Of a DNA stretch of 64,000 bases, positions 7,232 to 14,603 are shown one piece after another. The stretch is from Treponema sp. Its GTDB lineage: Bacteria; Spirochaetota; Spirochaetia; Treponematales; Treponemataceae. The position numbers and the translations under genes are program-made. The notes under the pieces were generated by a model. That model saw only the letters and a list, made by a program, of their open reading frames with translations, did no database searches and was not told where the DNA came from. Position 1 is the stretch's first letter. Each line of letters opens with the position of its first letter. The stretch covers positions 1 through 64,000 of the forward strand of contig JAEDCY010000011.1 in NCBI GenBank assembly GCA_016293915.1. The letters are read 5' to 3'.

Positions 7232-8644
7232 ATGGAAGACAAACAGAAAATAGAAGATATAAACAGAGAGTTTTACGATTTCCGCTACGAAGAAACAGAA
7301 GAAAATACCTTCCGTCTTGAATCAGGTTTGACCCCGGAAATCGTAACTAAAATCTCAGATGAAAAAGGCGACCCGAACTGGATGCGCGAGTTCCGCCTCA
7401 AGTCGCTCGAACTTTACAATTATCTCAAGGTTCCTAAATGGGGTCCGTCAATCGACGGTCTAAATATAGACAACATTGCAACCTACGTTCGCCCGAAAAC
7501 TCAAATGAGCGGCAAATGGGAAGACGTTCCGGATGATATTAAGGAAACCTTCGAAAAACTCGGTATTCCGGAAGCAGAACGAAAGTCTCTTGCCGGCGTT
7601 GGCGCCCAGTACGACTCTGAGTTAGTTTACCATAACGTACAAAACGAAGTTTCAAAACAGGGCGTAGTTTATCTTGGCTTTGAAGAGGCCTTAAAGTCCG
7701 AAGAATGGGGACCAATGGTAAAAGAATACTTTATGACCCTCATTACTCCAAAGGACCACAAGTTTGCCGCCCTTCACGGAGCAGTATGGTCGGGCGGTTC
7801 TTTTGTATACGTTCCAAAGGGAGTTCACCTTTCCTTCCCTCTTCAGTCTTACTTCCGTTTGAACGCCCGCGGTGCCGGTCAGTTTGAACACACACTGATT
7901 ATTGTAGACGAAGGCGCAGACCTTCACTTTATTGAAGGATGCTCTGCACCTAAATATAACGAAGCAAACCTGCACGCCGGAGCTGTAGAACTTTTTGTAA
8001 AAAAAGGCGCACATCTTCGCTACAGCACCATCGAAAACTGGTCTAAGAATATGTACAACCTCAACACCAAGCGTGCCCGCGTAGAAGAAGGAGCTTCCAT
8101 TGAATGGGTCTCAGGTTCTTTCGGCAGCCACGTAAGCTACCTCTACCCGGAAAGTGACCTTGTTGGCCGTGGTGCAAAATCTGAGTTCACAGGAATCACT
8201 TTTGCAGGTGCCGGCCAGGAGCTGGATACCGGTGCCAAGATGGTACACCTAGCGCCGGACACTTCAAGCCTCATCAGTACAAAATCAATTTCTAAAGGCG
8301 GCGGAGTTTCAATCTACCGCTCAGCAGTTTATATCGACAAAAACGCCGCAGGCAGTAAAACAAGCGTTTCCTGCGAAAGTCTTATGCTCGATTCAGAAAG
8401 CCGTTCAGACACTATTCCAGCAATGGTAATCAAAACTGACGAATGTGACGTAGGACACGAAGCAAAAATCGGTCGTATTTCTAACGACGCAATTTTCTAC
8501 CTGATGTCACGAGGCATTCCGGAAGACGAAGCGCGCAGCATGATTGTAAGCGGCTTTGCAAATCCGGTAAGTAAGGAACTGCCGCTGGAATATGCGGTAG
8601 AAATGAATAACTTAATTAAGCTTGAAATGAAAGGTTCAATGTAG
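7232..8644 (+). CDS. sufB: Fe-S cluster assembly scaffold SufB
   Basis: SufB is the main scaffold on which the Suf pathway builds [4Fe-4S] clusters. The 470-aa length is standard. The right-handed beta-helix core is evident in the repeated strands around residues 180-400, with the conserved SFVYVPKGVH, IVDEGADLHFIEGCSAP (holding the candidate cluster-transfer Cys) and near the end the DECDVGHEAKIGRISNDAIFYL block shared by SufB and SufD. It partners SufC and SufD. It starts 81 nt after sufC; the ATG has only a weak upstream GGAAA. Cytosolic. Confidence 0.97.
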   Translation: MEDKQKIEDINREFYDFRYEETEENTFRLESGLTPEIVTKISDEKGDPNWMREFRLKSLELYNYLKVPKWGPSIDGLNIDNIATYVRPKTQMSGKWEDVPDDIKETFEKLGIPEAERKSLAGVGAQYDSELVYHNVQNEVSKQGVVYLGFEEALKSEEWGPMVKEYFMTLITPKDHKFAALHGAVWSGGSFVYVPKGVHLSFPLQSYFRLNARGAGQFEHTLIIVDEGADLHFIEGCSAPKYNEANLHAGAVELFVKKGAHLRYSTIENWSKNMYNLNTKRARVEEGASIEWVSGSFGSHVSYLYPESDLVGRGAKSEFTGITFAGAGQELDTGAKMVHLAPDTSSLISTKSISKGGGVSIYRSAVYIDKNAAGSKTSVSCESLMLDSESRSDTIPAMVIKTDECDVGHEAKIGRISNDAIFYLMSRGIPEDEARSMIVSGFANPVSKELPLEYAVEMNNLIKLEMKGSM

Positions 8645-8645
8645 C

Positions 8646-8696
8646 AAACTCGTTAAAAAAAAAATTGCGAAAACCTGGAGCAATTTTTTAGAGTTT
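8646..8696. repeat. TTGCGAAAACCTGGAGCAA hairpin between sufB and sufD
   Basis: An imperfect hairpin with A/T-rich arms (AAACTCGTTAAAAAA..TTTTTTAGAGTTT) has the core ATTGCGAAAACCTGGAGCAAT. The core recurs at 55769-55790, 58790-58812 and 59054-59075. Within the operon it could act as an attenuator or an mRNA processing and stability element separating sufCB from sufDSU. Confidence 0.65.
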
Positions 8697-8725
8697 ACCA
8701 CATAAATAATGTTAGAGGTATAACA

Positions 8726-9778
8726 ATGGATAAAACAAGAGAAACAACAATAGACATAAACCAAATACCATATCTTACCTGGACCTGGCTTAAGATAAAT
8801 AAAGATTCTGTTTCTTATGATTTTTCTCTTACAGAAAACAAGGGAAATGAAGCTCAGATTCCGGAAGGAATAAACGTAAGCAGTGGAAAATCTATTTCAA
8901 CAAGTCTTCCCGAACCAAGATTTTCTATTGGCCAAGAAGCTGCAAAACTGATTTCTGACGCAACAAAAGAAGGTAAAATCTACACAGTAGAAAAAAGCAC
9001 AAGCCAGCCTCTTATCATCAGAATAAATCTGGATTCAAACTCTGCTACACATCAGATAATTCATGCAAAGGCTGGAACTGAAGCAAATATAATTATTATT
9101 TACGAAGGTCAGGCCGAATTAGCAGGAGTCATTACAAAGGTTTACGCAGAAGATGATTCAAAGCTTCATATAAGTAAAGTTCAGCTTTGCGGTAATAATG
9201 TAAATCAGATTGATGATACTGCAGTAGTTTGCGGCGAGCGCGCAAAAGTCAGTCTCACACAAATAGAACTCGGCGGCGCTCACATAGACGTTGGTTTCCA
9301 CGCTACACTTGACGGCTACCAGTCAGCCTTTTATTCAGACACAGCCTATATCTGCCAGAATAATCAGTATCTTGATATGAATCAGGTAGTTGTTCACAAG
9401 GGAAAGAAAACCGTCTGCGATATGAAGACTCATGGAACAGCAAAGGACGAAAGTACAAAAACTTACCGTGGAACAATCGACATGGTAAAAGGCTGTGCGG
9501 GTTCAATGGGTAACGAAATAGAAACTACCCTGCTGCTTTCTCCAAAGGCAGTAGTAAAAGCCGCACCGATTATTCTCTGTGGCGAAGAAGATATTTCTGC
9601 CGAACACGGCTCGACAATCGGAAAGCTTTCAAAAGAAATGCTTTTTTACATGAACAGCCGAAGCATAGACCAGAAAACCGCAGAAGAACTGCTTACAAAT
9701 GCAAAGGTCACAGCGGCTGCATCGAGTATAGCTGATGAGAATATTCGCAAAGAAATCGAAGAGTTTTTTCAAAAATAA
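8726..9778 (+). CDS. sufD: Fe-S cluster assembly protein SufD
   Basis: SufD is the SufB paralogue that completes the SufBC2D complex and is needed for iron acquisition by the scaffold. The 350-aa protein shows the shared C-terminal block (EDISAEHGSTIGKLSKEMLF with the conserved His) and the beta-helix region with TYRGTIDMV. It is shorter than the approximately 420-aa enterobacterial protein, mainly at the N-terminus. AGAGGT lies 7 nt before the ATG. The preceding 81-nt gap holds a repeat hairpin. Cytosolic. Confidence 0.93.
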   Translation: MDKTRETTIDINQIPYLTWTWLKINKDSVSYDFSLTENKGNEAQIPEGINVSSGKSISTSLPEPRFSIGQEAAKLISDATKEGKIYTVEKSTSQPLIIRINLDSNSATHQIIHAKAGTEANIIIIYEGQAELAGVITKVYAEDDSKLHISKVQLCGNNVNQIDDTAVVCGERAKVSLTQIELGGAHIDVGFHATLDGYQSAFYSDTAYICQNNQYLDMNQVVVHKGKKTVCDMKTHGTAKDESTKTYRGTIDMVKGCAGSMGNEIETTLLLSPKAVVKAAPIILCGEEDISAEHGSTIGKLSKEMLFYMNSRSIDQKTAEELLTNAKVTAAASSIADENIRKEIEEFFQK

Positions 9779-9780
9779 CC

Positions 9781-9912
9781 ATGCTGAACTTAGGGAGCGA
9801 TGGCTGAAAGCCGATAAAATTCTCCGGTGGAGCATTTTAAGCGAGTCTCCGAGCAACTAAGCTGCAAAGGGGCAAGCATTTATTACTGAGAGCCTGAAAC
9901 AAGTTCAGGGTG
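9781..9912. repeat. GTCATnCTGAAC family repeat, copy 3
   Basis: This copy fills the sufD-sufS gap. It starts CATGCTGAACTTAGGGAGCG, carries the AAAATTCTCCGGTGGAGCATTTT hairpin and the GCGAGTCTCCGAGCA module, and ends with CTGAAACAAGTTCAGGGTGAC just before the sufS ribosome binding site. Confidence 0.85.
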
Positions 9913-9924
9913 ACGGAGCACGAA

Positions 9925-11172
9925 ATGGAAAATAAATACAGAAAAGATTTTCCCTTTTTCAAGGCAATAGATGAAAAATCTTCCATTGAAAACAAGGATC
10001 TAATATATTTTGACACAGCAGCAACAGCACAGCGCCCATTCATTGTTCTTAATGCAATGACACATTTTTATGCCACAGAAAATGCTAACCCACTTCGAGG
10101 TCTTTACTCACTTAGTGAACGAGCTACTATGGCTTATGAAAATGCCCGTCAGACCGTTGCCAGATTCATTAACGCCCGTGAATCCGCAGAAATTGTATTT
10201 ACACGTAATGCTTCAGAAAGTCTGAATCTTGTTGCCTATAGCTGGGGCCTGAACCGTCTGCATGAAGACGATGAAATCTGTATTTCAATTATGGAACACC
10301 ACTCAAATATTGTTCCATGGCAATTTGTTTGTCAGAAAACCGGTGCAAAACTTGTTTTTCTTGAATGCGACAAAGAGACAGGAATTATCAGTGACGAAGA
10401 AATTTCCGCAAAAATCAATTCACGTACAAAAATTGTTTCTGTAGTTCATGTAAGCAATGTACTTGGCGTTACCAATCCTGTAAAAAAACTTAGCGAGGCC
10501 GCACATGCTGTCGGAGCTATCTTTATTGTTGACGGAGCGCAGTCTGCCCCTCATATGAAGGTTGATGTTCAGGAGTTTGACGCAGACTTTTTTGCTATGA
10601 GCGGCCACAAACTCTGTGGACCAATGGGAATCGGAGCCCTTTACGGTAAACGCGCTCTCTTAGAAGAAATGGAACCTTTCCTCCGCGGCGGCGAAATGAT
10701 TGAATACGTTACCCGCGAAAAGGCTACCTGGGCCGAGGTGCCCCACAAGTTTGAAGCCGGAACCGTAAGCGCCGGAGACGCCGTTGGAATGGCAGCTGCC
10801 ATCCGCTACATTCAGAGCATTGGACTTGAAAATATAGAAAAGCATGATGCCCAGCTTGCCTGCCGGATTATTGAAGGAATGAAAAATATTCCACACATAA
10901 ATATAATCGGCCCTAAAGACGGCAATAAACGCTGCGGAATTGTTACCTTTACTGTAGATGGAGTTCATCCACATGATGTAGCTACCCTTCTTTCAGAAGA
11001 GCATATTGCAATTCGTGCAGGCCACCATTGCGCACAGCCACTGGGCCAGTATCTTGAACAGACAGCAACAGCCCGTGCAAGTCTTTACTTTTACAACACA
11101 GAAGAAGAAGCTGATGTCTTCCTCGAAAAATTATCTCATCTTAGAGAATGGTCAGGCTACAAAGATTTATAG
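9925..11172 (+). CDS. sufS: Cysteine desulfurase SufS
   Basis: SufS removes sulfur from cysteine with PLP and passes the persulfide to SufU. The 415-aa protein has the PLP lysine in MSGHKLCGP (about residue 226), the substrate loop with the active Cys in RAGHHCAQPLGQ (about residue 366), and the N-terminal DTAATAQRP typical of group II desulfurases. I choose ATG 9925 with GGAG 6 nt upstream; the GTG at 9910 lies inside the flanking repeat. The partner SufU is encoded next. Confidence 0.96.
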   Translation: MENKYRKDFPFFKAIDEKSSIENKDLIYFDTAATAQRPFIVLNAMTHFYATENANPLRGLYSLSERATMAYENARQTVARFINARESAEIVFTRNASESLNLVAYSWGLNRLHEDDEICISIMEHHSNIVPWQFVCQKTGAKLVFLECDKETGIISDEEISAKINSRTKIVSVVHVSNVLGVTNPVKKLSEAAHAVGAIFIVDGAQSAPHMKVDVQEFDADFFAMSGHKLCGPMGIGALYGKRALLEEMEPFLRGGEMIEYVTREKATWAEVPHKFEAGTVSAGDAVGMAAAIRYIQSIGLENIEKHDAQLACRIIEGMKNIPHINIIGPKDGNKRCGIVTFTVDGVHPHDVATLLSEEHIAIRAGHHCAQPLGQYLEQTATARASLYFYNTEEEADVFLEKLSHLREWSGYKDL

Positions 11173-11173
11173 G

Positions 11174-11235
11174 CGTCATGCTGAATTTATTTCAGCATCT
11201 ATAATAATGAGACCCTGAAACAAGTTCAGGGTGAC
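11174..11235. repeat. Short GTCATGCTGAA repeat upstream of sufU
   Basis: A minimal version of the family: GTCATGCTGAATTTATTTCAGCATC hairpin, then CCTGAAACAAGTTCAGGGTGAC. It occupies almost the whole sufS-sufU gap and ends about 15 nt before the sufU ATG. Confidence 0.75.
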
Positions 11236-11250
11236 ATGGAAGGAAATAAA

Positions 11251-11679
11251 ATGGACACAAAGGAACTATACAGAGAAATCTTAAATGAGCATAATATCAA
11301 TCCTACTCACAAGCTTGCAATGGAATCTCCGGACTTCTGTCTTGAAGGAGTAAACCCAAGCTGCGGCGACCAGATTACTCTTCAAATAAAACTTGGCGAA
11401 GACGGAAGAATTGCAGATGCAAGCTTTACCGGCAGCGGCTGTGCCATCAGCCAGGCTTCTGTAGATATGATGGCAGACCTTGTAATCGGAAAAACAAAGG
11501 AAGAAGCTCTTGCTCTTGCTGATATTTTTGACCGTATGATAAAAAGCGAAGTTACAGAAGAAGATCTTGAAAAACTTGATGAAGCCGCAGCTCTTCAGGA
11601 TATTTCACACATGCCTGCCCGGGTAAAATGCGCAATGCTCGGCTGGCGCACAATGAAAGAAATGCTGGGTACAAAATAG
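11251..11679 (+). CDS. sufU: Fe-S assembly sulfur-transfer protein SufU
   Basis: SufU takes sulfur from SufS through a zinc-bound cysteine. The 142-aa protein shows the SufU/IscU-fold ligands: Cys and Asp in PSCGD, Cys in GSGCAISQAS, and Cys in RVKCAMLGW. It has the insertion between the first and second ligand motifs that distinguishes SufU from IscU. The start ATG at 11251 is preceded by GGAAGGAA; an earlier ATG (11236) lies at the repeat border. Last gene of the suf operon. The SufBCD-SufS-SufU set matches the Gram-positive type system. Confidence 0.95.
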   Translation: MDTKELYREILNEHNINPTHKLAMESPDFCLEGVNPSCGDQITLQIKLGEDGRIADASFTGSGCAISQASVDMMADLVIGKTKEEALALADIFDRMIKSEVTEEDLEKLDEAAALQDISHMPARVKCAMLGWRTMKEMLGTK

Positions 11680-11690
11680 CACCGGTGGTT

Positions 11691-11727
11691 GAGTACTCGC
11701 AAAGCGAACATATCGAATCAACCTCTT
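11691..11727. repeat. GGTGGTTGAGTA repeat copy downstream of sufU
   Basis: CCGGTGGTTGAGTACTCGC followed by an imperfect reverse arm (ATCGAATCAACCTC) belongs to the family at 3008-3097. It may serve as the 3' end of the suf mRNA. Confidence 0.6.
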
Positions 11728-11766
11728 GATTCAAAACCGAATTTCTGATATATTAAATATCACTTC

Positions 11767-11840
11767 GGCGCTTTAGCTCAGCTGGATAGAGCAACTGCCT
11801 TCTAAGCAGTAGGTCGACAGTTCGATTCTGCCAAGCGTCA
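11767..11840 (+). tRNA. tRNA-Arg(UCU)
   Basis: A 74-nt cloverleaf: acceptor GGCGCTT/AAGCGTC with one G:U, D-arm GCTC..GAGC, anticodon arm ACTGC-CTTCTAA-GCAGT with anticodon TCT, and T-arm GACAG-TTCGATT-CTGCC with one mismatch. The discriminator base is A. CCA is not encoded. A 200-bp repeat begins 12 nt downstream. Confidence 0.93.
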
Positions 11841-11851
11841 ATAATCTGAAA

Positions 11852-12051
11852 GGAGATGACCAATAAGTTTATCTCCTGGTGTCATTCCGAACTTGTTTCG
11901 GAATCTATAGCTCTAAATGTAGTGTAGATGCTGAAACATAGGGAGCGGCACTGCGTAGCAGGGCAAAAATAGTCCAGTGGACTATTTTTAGCGAGTCTCC
12001 GAGCAGCTGTGCTGCAAAGGTTCAGCATGACAATACTTTTTAGACAGCCCC
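11852..12051. repeat. 200-bp MITE-like element, copy A
   Basis: A non-coding unit nearly identical to the reverse complement of 20156-20355 and of the same length. The right terminus is GACAGCCCC, and the left end GGAGATGACC is a decayed form of GGGGCTGTCC. The interior carries GTCATTCCGAAC..GGAATC, a GCATCTACAC-type spacer and the GCGAGTCTCCGAGCAGC module shared with the shorter repeats. Confidence 0.85.
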
Positions 12052-12060
12052 TTTTTATAT

Positions 12061-12798
12061 CTATTCTGCTGATATAGTTACTGAACCCAAAAATAATACA
12101 TTACTGTTTATTGTTGAATAAGTTGAATCCTGTCCAACTTCTACCGCAAACATAGCAACATACCATATAGAATCAGAACCTGAACCTGAATAGTCTACAT
12201 CTTCATCACCTTTTTTAGGACGTAAAGAAGAGTCCATATTCTTAAAATTAAAAGAATTATCACCAGTTCTTGATATATTTCTTACAGGAATAACGATTGA
12301 AGAGCTGTTATAAATATTTGCTCCTCCAACAAGAATCTGTGCCTGATATGGAGGATAATCACTTAAGCGAATATGAACAAGTCTGTTCATACCTGCAGAA
12401 GGAATCAAAACAGACTGACTATAATTGCCATAGGCACCAAGAGGCTTATACTTATAGTTATTAATCAATTTGTCAGCTGCAGAAGAAGAAGTTTCTATAT
12501 TATTTGCTGTAGCTACGATGGTTTTATATTCACTTTCCATTCTGCTACTGCTTCTATAAATTTTATAATAAACTTCTGTTCCTAAAAATTTTACACCCTC
12601 ATAATCATTTTCGGTAGTATAGAATTCAAAATACCAGCTTGAAGGATCAATAGAAGAATAAATAGGTTCATTAATAACAAGAGTTGGCGGATCAATTACA
12701 TAATATGTATCAAGTCCGCAAGAAGTGTTAAATAAAATAAGACATACAAGTAAAAAGCTTAAAAATATGTTTTCTTTTTTATTGTATGTCTTATTCAT
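12061..12798 (-). CDS. Hypothetical lipoprotein
   Basis: I do not recognise this 245-aa protein. A basic start and hydrophobic stretch (IFLSFLLVCLILF) lead to FNTSC-G at residue 27, which fits a spirochaete lipobox, so it is likely processed and lipidated. The rest is rich in Ser, Tyr and Asn with beta-type segments and no enzyme motif. Possibly surface or periplasmic. It lies 26 nt downstream of a TPR gene on the same strand and may be cotranscribed. No clear ribosome binding site precedes the ATG. Confidence 0.7.
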   Translation of the reverse strand: MNKTYNKKENIFLSFLLVCLILFNTSCGLDTYYVIDPPTLVINEPIYSSIDPSSWYFEFYTTENDYEGVKFLGTEVYYKIYRSSSRMESEYKTIVATANNIETSSSAADKLINNYKYKPLGAYGNYSQSVLIPSAGMNRLVHIRLSDYPPYQAQILVGGANIYNSSSIVIPVRNISRTGDNSFNFKNMDSSLRPKKGDEDVDYSGSGSDSIWYVAMFAVEVGQDSTYSTINSNVLFLGSVTISAE

Positions 12799-12824
12799 AT
12801 ATATATTTAATGTTTTAGAATGTT

Positions 12825-13499
12825 TTACTGAATTTTTCCGTCGTTTTTAAGAGCAATAAGTCTAGACTTTGCAAGATTAGCCCATTCACTGTCTGAATAC
12901 TTATCATTAAGCTCTGTGTATACCGCAGAAGCTTCTGTATAGTCACCTTTAGTTTCCATAACACGAGCATAGCTGAACATAGCATGTTCACGCATTACAA
13001 AATCTTTTGAATCTGCAGCAATCTTATAATTTGCAGCAGCTTCGTCAGTCTGACCAAGTTCTTCATTACATGCAGCAAGATTAAAATATGCTATTGGAGC
13101 AAGGTAAGATTTCTTTGCTTTCTTTGCTGTTTCTTTCCAATATTCTGCTGATTCAGAATATTTTTTCTGCTGATATGTAAGATCTGCACAAAGCATATTT
13201 GCGCGGGCACCTGTAATTCCACCCTTCTTAACGTATGCAGATGCTTTTTCAATAGCAGTCTGACGTCTTGTTTCAACTTCAGCTTCTTCGAGATCTGAAC
13301 TCTTATCTGTTAATTCAAAAACGATTTCATCAAGAGCCTGAAGATTTTTTGCAGTAGCTTTATTCATTACAGAAGCTGCAATAATATAACCTATTACAGC
13401 ACAAATAATAATGACAATTGCTGCTATAAAAAACTTCTTATTCTTTTCAATAAAAGCGGCAAGTTTCGTGCTTGCAGTTTCTTCTTCATAATTTGCCAT
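12825..13499 (-). CDS. Membrane-anchored TPR protein
   Basis: This 224-aa protein has a short charged N-terminus, one transmembrane helix (FFIAAIVIIICAVIGYIIAA, about 24-45) and then alpha-helical repeats with TPR spacing (APIAYFNLAACNEELGQTDEAAANYKIA and similar, about 80-215). This layout matches the YfgM/tol-pal-like periplasmic TPR scaffolds that sit near envelope assembly machines; the exact role is unknown. GAGG lies 10 nt upstream of the ATG. Downstream is the lipoprotein gene; upstream is a regulator gene. Confidence 0.8.
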   Translation of the reverse strand: MANYEEETASTKLAAFIEKNKKFFIAAIVIIICAVIGYIIAASVMNKATAKNLQALDEIVFELTDKSSDLEEAEVETRRQTAIEKASAYVKKGGITGARANMLCADLTYQQKKYSESAEYWKETAKKAKKSYLAPIAYFNLAACNEELGQTDEAAANYKIAADSKDFVMREHAMFSYARVMETKGDYTEASAVYTELNDKYSDSEWANLAKSRLIALKNDGKIQ

Positions 13500-13553
13500 T
13501 TTATATAAACCTCAATTTATAAAAAATATTTATCTTTTTATAAAGCCGCCATC

Positions 13554-14495
13554 TTAATGACGGTCTATATGCAATTCGTTCATAAGCCGGATAACGTAAG
13601 TACGTTGAATACCAAGAACGCTGGCGGCCTTTGTCTGATTCCATCCGTTTTCAGAAAGAATCCTTATGATATATTCCCGTTTAAAAGCATCTACTGCAGT
13701 CTTAAGTGATTTATCACTTCCATCTTTTCCAACAGCCTCTACAGTCTGCGATAAAGCTGGACTTTCAACTGCAAAACCAAGATCACTTTCATTAATAACA
13801 GGCGGTTTGCCAACAATAAATGCTCGTTGTACAGCATTAATCAATTCATCGGCATTACCCTGCCAGAAACACTCAAGCATTTCTGCTTTTGCACCTTCAG
13901 AAAACTCAGTAAAACCAAGTCCTGATTTTTTTGCAAAACGCGCAAGATAAACCTGCGCTATAGGAATTATATCCTCTTTTCTTTGACGTAATGGAGGAAC
14001 ATTCAGAATCACAGTATTAAGCCGTGAATATAGTTCTGCAGAAAATTCCCCGCAAGAAACAACATCTTCAATCGGATGCTCAGCTGTACAAATTATCTTA
14101 AGATTAAGATTTTTTCCAGCCGTTTTCTTAATTAAGTCTAGAAAAGCTGCCTGCATCTGATGATTTAAAGTATCAGCAAAACTTACAAACATTGTAATTC
14201 TTTGCCCGTATGTAATCATACGACTTACAGTTTCAAAACCATCAATTACCTGTGCTTCTGTAAACGACCTGCAGTTTATCTCAAAAAAATAACCGGTACT
14301 ATTTTCAGTACCTGAAGATTTAACAACAGCAGAATGGATATGCTGGGCAATAAGACGTTTTCCCGTCCCCCTTTCTCCAATTAACAGCACCGAAGCGTTA
14401 TTTCCAGAAAGAGTCTGTACCAGCGTACTAAGTTCTTTTGCAAAAGAGCTTTTGCCTGCAAAAGGTATAACTTTCTTTTCCATTCCCACCCACAT
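13554..14495 (-). CDS. NtrC-type AAA+ regulator with Fis HTH, degenerate
   Basis: A 313-aa one-domain version of sigma54 activators: AAA+ domain (about 20-235) with Walker A GERGTGKR and arginine-finger region YSRLNTVILNVPPLRQR, followed by a Fis-type helix-turn-helix (NGWNQTKAASVLGIQRTYVIRLM). Two key motifs are missing. The loop that should read GAFTGA is absent (CRSFTEAQVIDGF stands there), and the Walker B acidic pair is replaced by ITMFVSFADTL. It therefore probably cannot drive sigma54 open-complex formation and may act as a plain DNA-binding regulator. No receiver domain. The start is unclear (ATG 14495 or 14483); a repeat ends just upstream. Confidence 0.75.
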   Translation of the reverse strand: MWVGMEKKVIPFAGKSSFAKELSTLVQTLSGNNASVLLIGERGTGKRLIAQHIHSAVVKSSGTENSTGYFFEINCRSFTEAQVIDGFETVSRMITYGQRITMFVSFADTLNHQMQAAFLDLIKKTAGKNLNLKIICTAEHPIEDVVSCGEFSAELYSRLNTVILNVPPLRQRKEDIIPIAQVYLARFAKKSGLGFTEFSEGAKAEMLECFWQGNADELINAVQRAFIVGKPPVINESDLGFAVESPALSQTVEAVGKDGSDKSLKTAVDAFKREYIIRILSENGWNQTKAASVLGIQRTYVIRLMNELHIDRH

Positions 14496-14502
14496 GATAT
14501 TA

Positions 14503-14597
14503 CCGTCATGCTGATCCTGAAACAAGTTCAGGATGAAGTTCAGCATCTAAAAGAATAGCCCCCGAACGCTGAACTTGATTCAGTGTCGGGGTGACGG
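14503..14597. repeat. GTCATGCTGA family repeat, copy
   Basis: GTCATGCTGATCCTGAAACAAGTTCAGGATGAAGTTCAGCATC followed by CCCCGAAC..TCGGGGTGACGG. It fills the space between rpsA and the AAA+ regulator and includes two hairpins (CCTGAA/TTCAGG and GCTGAA/TTCAGC). Confidence 0.8.
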
Positions 14598-14603
14598 TTA
14601 ACT

